Assembly (NCBI GenBank): GCA_002310035.1
Contig: DBYC01000076.1
Location: 1 to 14,363 of the forward strand
Length of the DNA stretch: 14,363 nt
Direction of reading: 5' to 3'
Origin: a bacterium UBP6_UBA1196
GTDB taxonomy: Bacteria > UBP6 > UBA1177
In this document: positions 7,301-14,363 of the stretch, piece after piece
Layout: each line of letters begins with the position of its first letter
Position numbering within the stretch: position 1 is the stretch's first letter
The notes under the pieces: generated by a model
The model's database searches: none
What the model was told of the DNA's origin: nothing
What the model saw: only the letters and a program-made list of their open reading frames with translations
Program-made: the position numbers and the translations under genes

Positions 7301-8700
7301 ACACATACGAGCGGATGGAGCCTGATAGCCTTAGAATCGATAAGAACAGGCTCAAATGCCTGAATACCGAGTCTGTGAAGAGTAGGAGCACGGTTGAGAA
7401 GGACCGGATGCTCTTTTACGACTTCCTCAAGGATCTCCCAAACAACGTCTTCACCCGCTTCGACCATGTTTTTCGCAGCCTTAACGGTGCTGACAAGGTT
7501 TCTTTCGGAAAGTTTGTTGTAGATAAACGGCTTGAAAAGTTCAAGCGCCATGACTTTCGGAAGACCGCACTCGTGAAGCTTGAGCTCGGGACCGACTGTA
7601 ATAACGGAACGGCCTGAGTAGTCGACACGTTTTCCGAGAAGGTTCTGACGGAAGCGGCCTGCCTTTCCTTTAAGCATTTCACTGAGTGATTTCAATGCTC
7701 TGCCGTTTGCTCCCTGGACTGGTCTGTGAACTTTCGTGTTGTCGAAAAGCGCGTCGACAGCTTCCTGAAGCATTCTCGTCTCGTTTTTGATAATGACATC
7801 GGGAGCACCGAGATCCATCAGTTTTTTCAAACGGATATTTCTGTTGATAACTCTTCTGTAAAGGTCATTGAGGTCGCTGGTCGCAAACCGGCTGCCGCCT
7901 TCAAGCGGAACAAGCGGTCTCAAATCGGGCGGAAGTACAGGAAGGACAGTAAGAACCATGTTCTGCGGTTGCTCGCCCGAACGGATGAACTTGTTGAAAA
8001 CATTGATTCTTTTCTGCAATTTTGCCTGCTGGTTCTTGTCGTGGCATTTTTCAAGTTCCGTCTCGACTTCCTTTTTGACAGCGACAAGATCCATCTCCTC
8101 AAGCAGTTTTCTTATCGGAGCTGCACCTGTATCAGCCTGAAAATGCTCTGCAATAACGACTGGATCGCCGTTATACTTCTTGTTGAGCTCGTCCAGGATC
8201 TCGTTGTACTGCTCTTCGTCAAGATACTGGCCTTTTTCGACCTTAGGAATATCGGATTTGAGAACAACATAACCTTCGCAGTAGATTACGCTGCTCAAGT
8301 TCGTGTTGCTCATTCCGAGAAGAGTGTTGATATAGAAAGGAGATGTCTTGACATACCAGATATGCGCAACCGGAGTCGCAAGCATGATATGCCCCATCCT
8401 CTCTCTTCTGACCTTGGATTCGATGACTTCGACACCGCATTTTTCGCAGACGATGCCTTTGTATTTCATCCTTCTGTATTTGCCGCAGAGGCACTCGTAA
8501 TCGTTGATCGGACCGAAAATCTTCGCGCAGAAAAGACCGTCCTTTTCAGGCTTGTATGTTCTGTGATTGAGAGTTTCGGGTTTTTTGACCTCGCCGTACG
8601 ACCATTTCAGAATCTGTTCCGGAGAAGCGAGAGACACCTCGATAGCTTTAAAATCCAAGCTGCTTTTCGACTTGTCGAAAACTTTGTAAATGTCTTTCAA
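4360..8700 (-). CDS. rpoC: DNA-directed RNA polymerase subunit beta'
   Basis: The catalytic beta' subunit of RNA polymerase, assembled with RpoB on the alpha dimer. Visible landmarks: zinc site 1 with C70, C72, C85, C88; the Mg-binding loop NADFDGDQ at 470-477; the bridge-helix region HGARKGSADTALKTANSGY from about 776; zinc site 2 with C813, C888, C895, C898; and the trigger-loop start MRTFHVGG at 932-939. About 185 residues (roughly 943-1125) separate this from DITGGLPR (1130-1137), matching the SI3 insertion of Gram-negative polymerases. The last 60 residues are an acidic, low-complexity tail. The length of 1446 aa is usual for such lineages. The start codon is TTG, chosen because a perfect AGGAGG lies 5 nt upstream and the N-terminus aligns with the family. 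It follows rpoB after 9 nt and ends at a strong terminator. Confidence 0.98.
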   Translation of the reverse strand: MKDIYKVFDKSKSSLDFKAIEVSLASPEQILKWSYGEVKKPETLNHRTYKPEKDGLFCAKIFGPINDYECLCGKYRRMKYKGIVCEKCGVEVIESKVRRERMGHIMLATPVAHIWYVKTSPFYINTLLGMSNTNLSSVIYCEGYVVLKSDIPKVEKGQYLDEEQYNEILDELNKKYNGDPVVIAEHFQADTGAAPIRKLLEEMDLVAVKKEVETELEKCHDKNQQAKLQKRINVFNKFIRSGEQPQNMVLTVLPVLPPDLRPLVPLEGGSRFATSDLNDLYRRVINRNIRLKKLMDLGAPDVIIKNETRMLQEAVDALFDNTKVHRPVQGANGRALKSLSEMLKGKAGRFRQNLLGKRVDYSGRSVITVGPELKLHECGLPKVMALELFKPFIYNKLSERNLVSTVKAAKNMVEAGEDVVWEILEEVVKEHPVLLNRAPTLHRLGIQAFEPVLIDSKAIRLHPLVCVAFNADFDGDQMAVHLPLSIEAQLESRVLMMSTNNILSPASGSPIISPAQDMVLGLYYLTTAKPYSKGEGKVFYSDTEALMARDSGVIDWQSIIKVRIDGEIKITTAGRLLIWAVTPKELGFDTINRQLKKGDWTAILDRSFRTAGGKATVVFADKIKNLGYKYSTTAAYSISIDDIKIPAEKATIIAETDKSVREVEGQYAHGDITKSERYNKIVDLWDKANEKVTNKMMDGLKEKKIKHELWGEVIMPSENPVYVMADSKARGSKDQIRQLGGMRGLMSKPNGDIIETPILANFKEGLDSLDYFTSTHGARKGSADTALKTANSGYLTRRLVDVAQDVVVVEEDCGTNSGIDVEAMLNESGEIIAPLKERILGRVALDDIEDPDTGEIILEANEMIDEAAADKIVKLGIDSVRIRSVLTCRSPFGVCAKCYGRDLARGHIVNVGEAVGFIAAQSIGEPGTQLTMRTFHVGGVASGKSEKSSHESKRAGIVAYRDIKLLKKEDGTFVVMNRNGKIVIQDEKGRDREKYPVTYGTNLKVADGAHVAEGTILAEWDPYNDPIIAETDGVIAYEDLENGITMREEQDQNTGLTKTVVIPSRDAKMSPQLLITEEGKKGRKAAKKLERGEAVYHLPVNAYIEVQNGDAVKPGDVLAKVPRAARKTKDITGGLPRISDLFEARKVKNPAKVSEISGRVSIQSEGKSSKSKRVITVTPIDGGEAMEPIQIPKEKHINVHDGDIVEAGEALIEGTIDPHDILRISGEVPVAKFLVQEVQRVYKLQGVPINDKHIEIIVKQMLKKRKVVDPGDTTLMKDELVEKEKLEAINRETEAKGGQPATWDVVLLGITKAALNTESFFSAASFQETTKVLTNASVERKKDILRGIKENIIIGKMIPAGTGFPKYSEANYEIRIPGMENSEAADPEESVASRIARNSFRAEKRFSSEMDMEGAFDFDKISDGIEGDEEGFSQTDEIDGNSKDEE

Positions 8701-8711
8701 GGTATCCTCCT
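8701..8711 (-). promoter_or_regulatory. rpoC Shine-Dalgarno overlapping the rpoB stop codon
   Basis: AGGAGG occupies 8711-8706 on the minus strand. It shares bases with the rpoB TAG stop at 8712-8710 and sits 5 nt before the TTG start of rpoC. A strong site paired with a weak start codon, read where rpoB ribosomes terminate, fits coupled and balanced synthesis of the two subunits. Confidence 0.85.
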
Positions 8712-11700
8712 ATCTGTTTTTCTGTTCTTCAATCAAATTTACATTAAGGCAGAGACTCTGCATCTCTTTGACAAGAACCGAGAACGAAGCCGGAATTCCG
8801 ATTTCGTATTTGGTTTTGCCGCGGACGATCGCTTCGTAAAGTTTCTTCCTTCCTTCGACATCGTCAGATTTTACGGTAAGGAATTCCTGCAGACAGTAAG
8901 CCGCGCCGTAAGCTCCGAGCGCCCAGACCTCCATTTCACCGAGTCTCTGGCCGCCGAACTGCGCTTTACCGCCGAGAGGCTGCTGCGTGACGAGCGAGTA
9001 AGGACCGGTACTTCTTGCATGGACTTTCTCGTCGACCAGGTGGTGGAGCTTGAGGAAGTACATGACACCGACAGTGACATCTGATTCAAACGGTTCGCCT
9101 GTTCTGCCGTCGAAAAGTATCATCTTGCCGTTTTCTCTTTCGCCGGTCTTCCTGAGAATATCTCTGATCTCCGATTCCTGCGCACCGTCGAAAACGGGTG
9201 TCGCGGTGTAGATGCCGCCTTTCATCGACTTGATGAAGCTGCGGACATCGTCCTCGTCAGCCTCGTCGATAAGTTTCGCGACTTCCTTGCTCGGATTAAG
9301 AATTTCCTTAAGTTTCGCTCTGAGCTTGTCAACACCGTAGTTTTCTTCCATATAGCGGTTGATCTGCTCGCCCAGCTTTCTTGCACCGAGACCCAAGTGA
9401 ACCTCGAAAATCTGTCCGATGTTCATACGGCTGGGAACGCCGAGCGGGTTGAGGACGATATCGACCGTCCTGCCGTCTTCCATATAGGGAACATCTTCTT
9501 CCGGAAGAAGCATCGAAACAACACCTTTGTTTCCGTGACGGCCCGACATTTTGTCGCCGACCGAAAGTTTTCTCTTGACAGCAACAAAAACTTTTACCGA
9601 TTTGACAACGCCCGGAGTGAGGTCGTCATCTCTGGTGATCTGCTTCATTTTGTTGTCATAGATCTTTCTGACGGTATCGACCTTTCTTCTCATGTTGAGG
9701 ATAAGTTCCTTGACATTTTTGAGAAGTTCGCGGTCTTTGACGCTGACAGCCGCCATAACGCTTTCAGGGATCGAAGCGAGAACTTCGGGAGTAAGCTCCG
9801 TTCCTTTCTTGACGATAACGACTTCCTTTTCGTTCCTGAGGTCGGCGTCAGTCTTTTTGCCGACAAACATTTTTCTTATAAGTTCGTAGGTATGCTTTTC
9901 GATGATGCGGACTTCGTCGTCGCGGTTTCTCTTGACGGCATCCATCTGCTCCTGCATCTGTTCTTTCATACGGTTGTCTTTCTTGACACCTTTTCTGGAG
10001 AAGATCCTGGTGTCGATGACAACGCCTTCCGTTCCCGGATGGACATAAAGCGAATTGTCTTTGACATCGCCGGCCTTTTCACCGAAGATAGCTCTGAGAA
10101 GCTTTTCCTCGGGGGTGAGGACCGTCTCGCCTTTCGGTGTGACCTTGCCGACAAGAATGTCGCCGGGTTTTATTTTCTGGCCGATCCTGATGATACCGCT
10201 TTCGTCAAGCTTTCTCAGAATGTCTTCCGAAGCATTCGGAATGTCGGCCGTGATCTCTTCCGGTCCTCTCTTCGTGTCACGCGCCTCGCAGATAAACTCT
10301 TCGATGTGGATCGAAGTGTAGTAATCGTCACGGAGAAGCCTGCGGTTGATAAGAACCGAGTCCTCATAGTTGTAACCGTTCCAGGGCATGAACGCGATGA
10401 GAACGTTTTTGCCGAGCGCGAGTTCGCCGCGGTTGATAGCCGGACCGTCGGCAATGACATCGCCTTTTCTGACAAAGTCGCCGACAGAAACGACAGGACG
10501 CTGGTTTATCGCGGTGTTCTGGTTCGAACGTTTGAACTTTATAAGGTTGTAAATGTCGACATCGACATTGTCGTTTTCCTCGACTTTTACAACGATCCTG
10601 CTTGAATCGACCTTTACGACAACACCGTCTCTGCTTGCGAAAAGCGTGTAGCCGGAGTCTCTGGCAACATACTTTTCCATTCCTGTTCCGACAAGCGGAG
10701 CATCCGTTCTGATAAGCGGAACCGCCTGACGCTGCATGTTGGAACCCATCAGGGCTCTGTTTGCGTCGTCGTGCTCGAGGAACGGGATAAGCGCCGCGGA
10801 AACAGAAACGAGCTGGACAGGAACAAGGTCGACAAGGGTAACTTTCTCCCTCGGGACCCTGGCAACTTCGCCGACGATTCTAGCATTGACTATTTCATCA
10901 ATAATTCTGCCGTTTTCGTCAAGTTTTACCGAAGACGGCATGATGATTTCATTTTCTTCCTTTATCGCGTCAAGATATACGACTTCATCCGTTACTTTGC
11001 AGTCAACAACTCTTCTGTACGGAGTTTCGATATATCCGTGCTCGTCGATCCTCGCGAAAGTCGTGAGAGAAACGATAAGACCTACGTTCGGACCTTCTGG
11101 AGTTTCGACAGGGCAGATTCTGCCGTAGTGCGTTCTGTGAACGTCACGGACATCAAAGCCTGCGTGATCACGCGTCAAACCGCCGGGACCAAGAGCCGAA
11201 AGTCTTCTTTTGTGGGTCATTTCGGAAAGAACGTTCGTGTGATCCATGAACTGGCTGAGCTGACCGCTTGCGAAGAAATCCTTCAGGACCGCCGAAACCT
11301 GCTTGTAGCTGATAACATCGTAAGGCGTCGGGTTTTCCATCGTTCCGCTGCCCGCGATTTTTTCCTTGATGCTGTGGGACATCTTGAGAAGACCGGTCTT
11401 GAAAACATCCTCGAGAAGCTCACCGACAAGACGGACTCTTCTGTTTCCGAGGTGGTCGATATCGTCGATCTTCCCTCTGCCGTCGGTAAGTTCAAGCAGG
11501 AACATCACGGAATTCATGACATCTTCCCTTCTGAGCTGCCTTTCGGAAAGCGGAAGGTCTTCCTTGAATTTATAATTCATTCTCAGACGGCCGACTTCAC
11601 CGAGATCGTAATTTTCCGGATTGAGGAAAAGGCTCTTGAAATAATTCTCGGCAACTTCGCTGTTCGCCGGATTCGACGGAACCATCATTCTGTAAATTTC

Positions 11701-12915
11701 ACGGAGAGCCTCTTCGCGCGTAGCCGTCTTGTCGCTCTTCAGCGTATTGGAAAGATAGGGGGAATAATTCATGTTTTCGAAATAAATTATCGAAAATTCC
11801 TTGATCCCCGCCTTTGCCATCGTCTTAAGAAGAGTCGGAGTAACCGAATCGTTGACATTGGCGATAATTTCGCCGGTCTCAGGATCAAAAACAGGAGCGA
11901 AGAAACGTCTGAAGCAGTTTTCGTCCTTGTCTTTGTCCTTGCTTGTCATCTTCGGATCTTTGAAAAAATACTCCATGGGGAGATTGATTTCGCTGACTCC
12001 GGCTTCGTCAAGTCTCTTGAGAACGCCTTTAGAGAACTTTTTGCCCTCTTTCGCGAGTTCTCTGCCGTCAGGGCCGATAACATCGACCGGAATTTTCTGA
12101 TCCTTGAGTGTTTCGTCGCTGCCAGCAATGACCTTGGCCGGAATTATAGTCCGTTCCTTGACTTTTTCGTCGCCGCCTTCTTCCCCTTTTGCAGCAACGC
12201 CTTCGTGAAGAACTATTTTTTCAGGTATATAAAAGGCTGAAACTATTTCCTGAGTCGTGTAACCCCATGCTTTCAGGAAAACAGTCGCCAAAAATTTCTT
12301 TTTTCTGTCTATTTTTACATAAAGCAGTCTCTTCGAATCGAATTCGAAATCGAGCCATGAACCGTGATAGGGGATAAGACGCGCCGCATAGACCTCGTTT
12401 CCGCTTGTGGTCTTGGTCTTGTCGCAGTCGAAAAATGTTCCCGGAGAACGGTGCAGCTGGTTCACGATAACCCTTTCCGTTCCGTTGATTATGAATGTCC
12501 CCCAGTCTGTCATGCACGGAATAGAACCGAAATGGATCTCCTGCTCCGTGATTGAATTGAGTTTTCTCTTGTTGTTGTCGTCCGTATATGAAGCCAGGGC
12601 GACCCTGAGTTTCAAAGGAAGCTCGTAGGTTGTTCCTCTCAGCTTGCACTCGTCGACATCGTACTGCGGCTCTCCGATTGAATAGCCCAGATACGAAAGT
12701 TCGATCAGGTTGTTGAAACTCGTTATGGGAAAAACCGACAAAAAGGCATTGTGAAGCCCGATTTTTTCCCTTTCCGAAGGTGCGGCGTCTTTCTGGAGCA
12801 ATTTCTGAAAAGAAGCTTTCTGCACTTCAAGAAGATCAGGAATGTCGGTTACATTCTTTGCGACTTTCCCGAACCATTTTCTCGTTCTGTAATTCTGCTG
12901 TCCTAAGATCCCCAT
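8710..12915 (-). CDS. rpoB: DNA-directed RNA polymerase subunit beta
   Basis: The beta subunit of RNA polymerase. From the upstream of two adjacent ATGs it is 1402 aa (1401 from the start given). Numbering from the first Met, the rifampicin region is at 548-574 (SQFMD, THKRRLS), with equivalents of E. coli Q513, D516, H526, R529, S531 and I572 all kept (Q556, D559, H569, R572, S574, I615). ETPEGPNVGL follows at 605-614, and GDKMSGRHGNKG (active-site lysine region) at 1121-1132. A lineage insertion lies about 240-345, and an SI2-like insertion about 985-1090. The downstream ATG (12915) was preferred because GAGAGG at 12926-12921 is 5 nt from it but only 2 nt from the ATG at 12918. It is separated from rplL by a structured 150-nt spacer and is followed 9 nt later by rpoC. 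Confidence 0.98.
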   Translation of the reverse strand: MGILGQQNYRTRKWFGKVAKNVTDIPDLLEVQKASFQKLLQKDAAPSEREKIGLHNAFLSVFPITSFNNLIELSYLGYSIGEPQYDVDECKLRGTTYELPLKLRVALASYTDDNNKRKLNSITEQEIHFGSIPCMTDWGTFIINGTERVIVNQLHRSPGTFFDCDKTKTTSGNEVYAARLIPYHGSWLDFEFDSKRLLYVKIDRKKKFLATVFLKAWGYTTQEIVSAFYIPEKIVLHEGVAAKGEEGGDEKVKERTIIPAKVIAGSDETLKDQKIPVDVIGPDGRELAKEGKKFSKGVLKRLDEAGVSEINLPMEYFFKDPKMTSKDKDKDENCFRRFFAPVFDPETGEIIANVNDSVTPTLLKTMAKAGIKEFSIIYFENMNYSPYLSNTLKSDKTATREEALREIYRMMVPSNPANSEVAENYFKSLFLNPENYDLGEVGRLRMNYKFKEDLPLSERQLRREDVMNSVMFLLELTDGRGKIDDIDHLGNRRVRLVGELLEDVFKTGLLKMSHSIKEKIAGSGTMENPTPYDVISYKQVSAVLKDFFASGQLSQFMDHTNVLSEMTHKRRLSALGPGGLTRDHAGFDVRDVHRTHYGRICPVETPEGPNVGLIVSLTTFARIDEHGYIETPYRRVVDCKVTDEVVYLDAIKEENEIIMPSSVKLDENGRIIDEIVNARIVGEVARVPREKVTLVDLVPVQLVSVSAALIPFLEHDDANRALMGSNMQRQAVPLIRTDAPLVGTGMEKYVARDSGYTLFASRDGVVVKVDSSRIVVKVEENDNVDVDIYNLIKFKRSNQNTAINQRPVVSVGDFVRKGDVIADGPAINRGELALGKNVLIAFMPWNGYNYEDSVLINRRLLRDDYYTSIHIEEFICEARDTKRGPEEITADIPNASEDILRKLDESGIIRIGQKIKPGDILVGKVTPKGETVLTPEEKLLRAIFGEKAGDVKDNSLYVHPGTEGVVIDTRIFSRKGVKKDNRMKEQMQEQMDAVKRNRDDEVRIIEKHTYELIRKMFVGKKTDADLRNEKEVVIVKKGTELTPEVLASIPESVMAAVSVKDRELLKNVKELILNMRRKVDTVRKIYDNKMKQITRDDDLTPGVVKSVKVFVAVKRKLSVGDKMSGRHGNKGVVSMLLPEEDVPYMEDGRTVDIVLNPLGVPSRMNIGQIFEVHLGLGARKLGEQINRYMEENYGVDKLRAKLKEILNPSKEVAKLIDEADEDDVRSFIKSMKGGIYTATPVFDGAQESEIRDILRKTGERENGKMILFDGRTGEPFESDVTVGVMYFLKLHHLVDEKVHARSTGPYSLVTQQPLGGKAQFGGQRLGEMEVWALGAYGAAYCLQEFLTVKSDDVEGRKKLYEAIVRGKTKYEIGIPASFSVLVKEMQSLCLNVNLIEEQKNR

Positions 12916-12957
12916 CATTACCTCTCTTTTGTTTGGTATCTGATATCTTCCGGCATC

Positions 12958-12970
12958 ACGAATAATTCGT
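12958..12970 (-). repeat. Short inverted repeat in the rpoB leader
   Basis: acgaat (12958-12963) and attcgt (12965-12970) are perfect complements around one base, about 40 nt before rpoB. It lies just past the attenuator U-tract. It is too tight for a stable RNA hairpin at full length and could be a protein site or chance. No role is assigned. Confidence 0.35.
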
Positions 12971-12977
12971 ATAAGCT

Positions 12978-13020
12978 AAAAATAAAAAAGCAGGTAAGAC
13001 AGCATAACACTGCCTTACCT
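12978..13020 (-). terminator. rplL-rpoB attenuator hairpin with U-tract
   Basis: On the minus strand AGGTAAGGCAG (13020-13010) pairs with CTGTCTTACCT (13002-12992): 11 bp including one G-U, with a 7-nt loop. GC and then TTTTTT-A-TTTTT follow. The element sits 50 nt after the rplL stop and about 75 nt before rpoB. A partial intrinsic terminator at this exact place is known in E. coli, where it lowers rpoBC transcription relative to rplJL. The U-tract is interrupted once and offset by 2 nt, consistent with incomplete termination. The structure is seen; partial read-through is inferred from rpoB having no obvious promoter of its own. Confidence 0.85.
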
Positions 13021-13037
13021 TCCAAAAAATTCATAAG

Positions 13038-13057
13038 TTCTGCAATAAAATGCAGAA
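13038..13057 (-). other. Second hairpin in the rplL-rpoB spacer
   Basis: ttctgca (13038-13044) and tgcagaa (13051-13057) form a perfect 7-bp stem with a 6-nt A/T loop, starting 13 nt after the rplL stop. It has no adjacent T-run, so it is not a terminator. It could protect the rplL 3' end, pause polymerase or be an RNase site, as reported for this spacer in E. coli. The function is inferred. Confidence 0.6.
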
Positions 13058-13070
13058 TGTTTTCAGCAAC

Positions 13071-13439
13071 TTACTTAATCTCTATCTCAGCACCAGCTGC
13101 AACGAGTTTCTCTTTAATTGCTTCTGCATCAGCCTTCGAGATGCCTTCTTTTACAGCGCCGTGGCCTTCAACGAGGTCTTTCGCTTCTTTAAGGCCGAGA
13201 CCGGTGATTGCACGGACTTCTTTAATGACGTTAAGTTTGTTTGCGCCTTCCGATTTAAGGATAACGTCAAACTCTGTTTTTTCTTCAGCCGGAGCTGCCG
13301 CTGCTGCTGCCGGGCCTGCCGCTACTGCTACAGGAGCAGCTGCGCTTACGCCGAGTTCTTCTTCGAGTTCTTTAATAAGTTCCGAAAGTTCGAGAACGGT
13401 CATTCCTTTGATGAATTCTTTTACTTCTTCTTTTGTCAT
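13071..13439 (-). CDS. rplL: 50S ribosomal protein L7/L12
   Basis: The acidic stalk protein that recruits and activates translation GTPases on the 50S subunit, present as several dimers bound to L10. The protein begins MTKEEVKEFIKGM (N-terminal dimerisation helices), has an Ala/Pro-rich hinge at about 34-55 (GVSAAAPVAVAAGP onward), and ends in the globular domain EKTEFDVIL to the C-terminal EIEIK, with the conserved GLGLKEAKDLVE helix. It has 122 aa. An in-frame ATG at 13451 would add four residues (MEKT), but that codon overlaps GGAG (13449-13446), which lies 6 nt before the ATG at 13439 and best explains initiation there. The gene follows rplJ after a short A/T-rich gap and precedes the attenuator that separates ribosomal from polymerase genes. 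Confidence 0.97.
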   Translation of the reverse strand: MTKEEVKEFIKGMTVLELSELIKELEEELGVSAAAPVAVAAGPAAAAAAPAEEKTEFDVILKSEGANKLNVIKEVRAITGLGLKEAKDLVEGHGAVKEGISKADAEAIKEKLVAAGAEIEIK

Positions 13440-13472
13440 TGTTTTCTCCATAAAACAAAAAATTAATAATAA

Positions 13473-13994
13473 CTAAGCCTGTTCAAGTTTGTCTTTGTAT
13501 GCAGCAAGCAAGCGTACAAAAGTCTGCGGAACAGCATTAAGCAGCCGCACGAAATTCTGAGGTACAGCAAGCATTGTTGCAAGCAGCTTCGCCTGAAGCT
13601 CTTCTTTGCTCGGAAGGTCTGCGAGGACTTCCACTTCTTTCGCCGTAAGGATTTTTCCATCCAGTGCGCCGGCTTTTACAACGATGCGCTCGTCTTTCTT
13701 TGCGATTTTCTTGACGACTTTTGCACCGCTGACCTGATCTCCCATTGTAAGCACGAGAGCTGTCATTCCTGTGAGGAACTTCGAAATTCCCTCGTAAGGA
13801 GTTCCTTCGATCGCATGTTTCGCAAGAGTGTTCTTTACGACAAGCAGTCTGACCTGCTCTTTAGCGCACTCTTTACGGAAAGGAGTGAAGGTCTCCATGT
13901 TTACGCCGTTGAAATCAATTACAACGCATGACGAAGCTTTGGAAAGTGCATCTTTGATCTCCTCGATGATCTGTTGTTTTTTGCTTTTTTCCAT
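13473..13994 (-). CDS. rplJ: 50S ribosomal protein L10
   Basis: L10 anchors the L7/L12 stalk to 23S rRNA and is the usual autorepressor of its own operon. At 173 aa the length is typical. The N-terminal domain is standard (SSCVVIDFNGVN, RLLVVKNTLAKHAIE). The C-terminal helix shows tandem near-repeats, AVPQNFVRLLN then AVPQTFVRLLA, preceded by LLATML. Such roughly ten-residue segments each bind one L12 dimer in known L10 structures, so two to three dimers are plausible here. GGAG at 14005-14002 stands 7 nt before the ATG. The 112-nt upstream spacer holds an L10-leader-like RNA, so feedback control by L10-L12 is likely. Confidence 0.97.
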   Translation of the reverse strand: MEKSKKQQIIEEIKDALSKASSCVVIDFNGVNMETFTPFRKECAKEQVRLLVVKNTLAKHAIEGTPYEGISKFLTGMTALVLTMGDQVSGAKVVKKIAKKDERIVVKAGALDGKILTAKEVEVLADLPSKEELQAKLLATMLAVPQNFVRLLNAVPQTFVRLLAAYKDKLEQA

Positions 13995-14010
13995 TAAGCA
14001 ACTCCATCAA

Positions 14011-14095
14011 TTTACTTCTGGTCATCGAAGAACAATGACAGGTCTCAGACAGGAAATTAAGCCCTCAGGCACCCGACTTCTACGACCAGAAACGA
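14011..14095 (-). promoter_or_regulatory. L10-leader RNA (autoregulation of rplJL)
   Basis: In the rplA-rplJ spacer, read on the minus strand, TTCTGGTC (14091-14084) pairs perfectly with GACCAGAA (14023-14016). A 3x3 internal loop and GAAG/CTTC (14080-14077 with 14030-14027) extend the stem. Inside, CGGGTG is followed by a short CC/GG hairpin and CTTAAT (14061-14056), then CCTG and AGAC. This matches the order in the E. coli rplJ leader, where a GGTG/CTTAAT asymmetric loop and an AGAC element form the L10-L12 binding site. In that system binding represses rplJ translation. I matched the layout by eye; a covariance search was not run. Confidence 0.8.
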
Positions 14096-14106
14096 TTATT
14101 AAAAAA

Positions 14107-14363
14107 CTACTTAGCCTCGTTTGCGAGAGCTGATTCATCAAGTTTGAGTCCCGGTCCCATCGTGCAGGAAATCGTGACTTTCTTGATGAATGCGCCTTTT
14201 GCCGTTGCCGGTTTAAGCTTCTGAAGGTCTTTGATAAACTCTACGACGTTGTCATAGATTTTGTCGGGACCGAAGCTGAGTTTGCCGACCATGCAGCAAA
14301 GGACACCGGCTTTGTTGACTTTAAACTCAACACGACCGGCCTTTACAAGTTTGATCGCCGCGG
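14107..14363 (-). CDS. rplA: 50S ribosomal protein L1, C-terminal part
   Basis: The last 85 or so residues of L1, the 23S rRNA-binding protein of the mobile L1 stalk that helps release deacylated tRNA and can repress its own mRNA. The reading frame is open to the right window edge, so the start is outside. Recognisable segments are GRVEFKVNKAG, VGKLSFGPDKI, LKPATAKGAFIKKVTIS and TMGPGLKLD, which align with the L1 C-terminal region. The methionine at 14292 is internal, not a start. Two adjacent Cys precede MVGK where other L1 proteins have various small residues. It lies directly upstream of rplJ with the L10 leader between, the classical order. Confidence 0.95.
   Translation of the reverse strand, partial: AAIKLVKAGRVEFKVNKAGVLCCMVGKLSFGPDKIYDNVVEFIKDLQKLKPATAKGAFIKKVTISCTMGPGLKLDESALANEAK

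Noticed and set aside
11128..11137. Arg in the VHRTHYG segment of RpoB, where E. coli has Pro (VHPTHYG)
   Set aside because: This position is not a classical rifampicin site and already varies between phyla (Tyr in Bacillus). All main rifampicin-contact residues are kept, so no resistance claim is justified.
10771..12240. Long plus-strand open frame antisense to rpoB, and similar ones at 9397-10605 and 7726-9084
   Set aside because: They are in exact codon register with rpoB/rpoC on the opposite strand and stay open because TTA, CTA and TCA codons are rare in these genes. They have no ribosome sites or recognisable protein features.
14092..14106. TAATAAT after rplA as a promoter -10 box for rplJ
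   Set aside because: No acceptable -35 element is found at 16-18 bp spacing, and the region is explained by the L10 leader flank.

Overview
This window comes from the chromosome of a bacterium with a Gram-negative-type RNA polymerase. RpoC carries a long insertion in the trigger loop, of the SI3 kind, and a lipobox protein is present. A sigma-54 activator with FHA domains and a lipoprotein with repeated six-cysteine modules joined by Gly/Ser linkers both recall Myxococcota and other delta-proteobacterial-grade lineages. That placement is an inference from style and is not secure. Base composition is moderate in genes, and the spacers are AT-rich.

Left part, plus strand (99-4000). A tight three-gene cluster encodes an FHA/AAA+ sigma-54 activator without a DNA-binding domain, a TrmN6-like methyltransferase and a Nudix hydrolase of the ADP-ribose pyrophosphatase type. 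The first gap is spanned by a perfect inverted repeat covering both the stop and the next start codon. In the second gap the Shine-Dalgarno overlaps the upstream stop. An AT-rich spacer with a perfect 4 x 7-bp tandem repeat follows, then a gene for a secreted cysteine-rich lipoprotein.

Middle (4001-4359). This is the spacer between converging transcripts. It ends in a textbook intrinsic terminator for the right-hand operon.

Right part, minus strand (14363 down to 4360). This is the conserved rplA-rplJ-rplL-rpoB-rpoC block: ribosomal protein L1 (cut by the window edge), L10, L7/L12, and RNA polymerase beta and beta'. Two regulatory RNA regions are visible. An L10-leader-like autoregulatory structure lies between rplA and rplJ. 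Between rplL and rpoB there are two hairpins, one with a U-tract, which look like the attenuator that lets a cell make many L12 copies but few polymerase subunits. rpoC starts at a TTG whose Shine-Dalgarno overlaps the rpoB stop codon, suggesting coupled translation of beta and beta'.

Most of the window is core housekeeping. I see no CRISPR array, tRNA, rRNA, insertion sequence or phage gene. The less ordinary items are the HTH-less double-FHA activator, the stop/start palindrome, the heptamer repeat and the cysteine-module lipoprotein. I did not find convincing evidence of a new multi-gene system.
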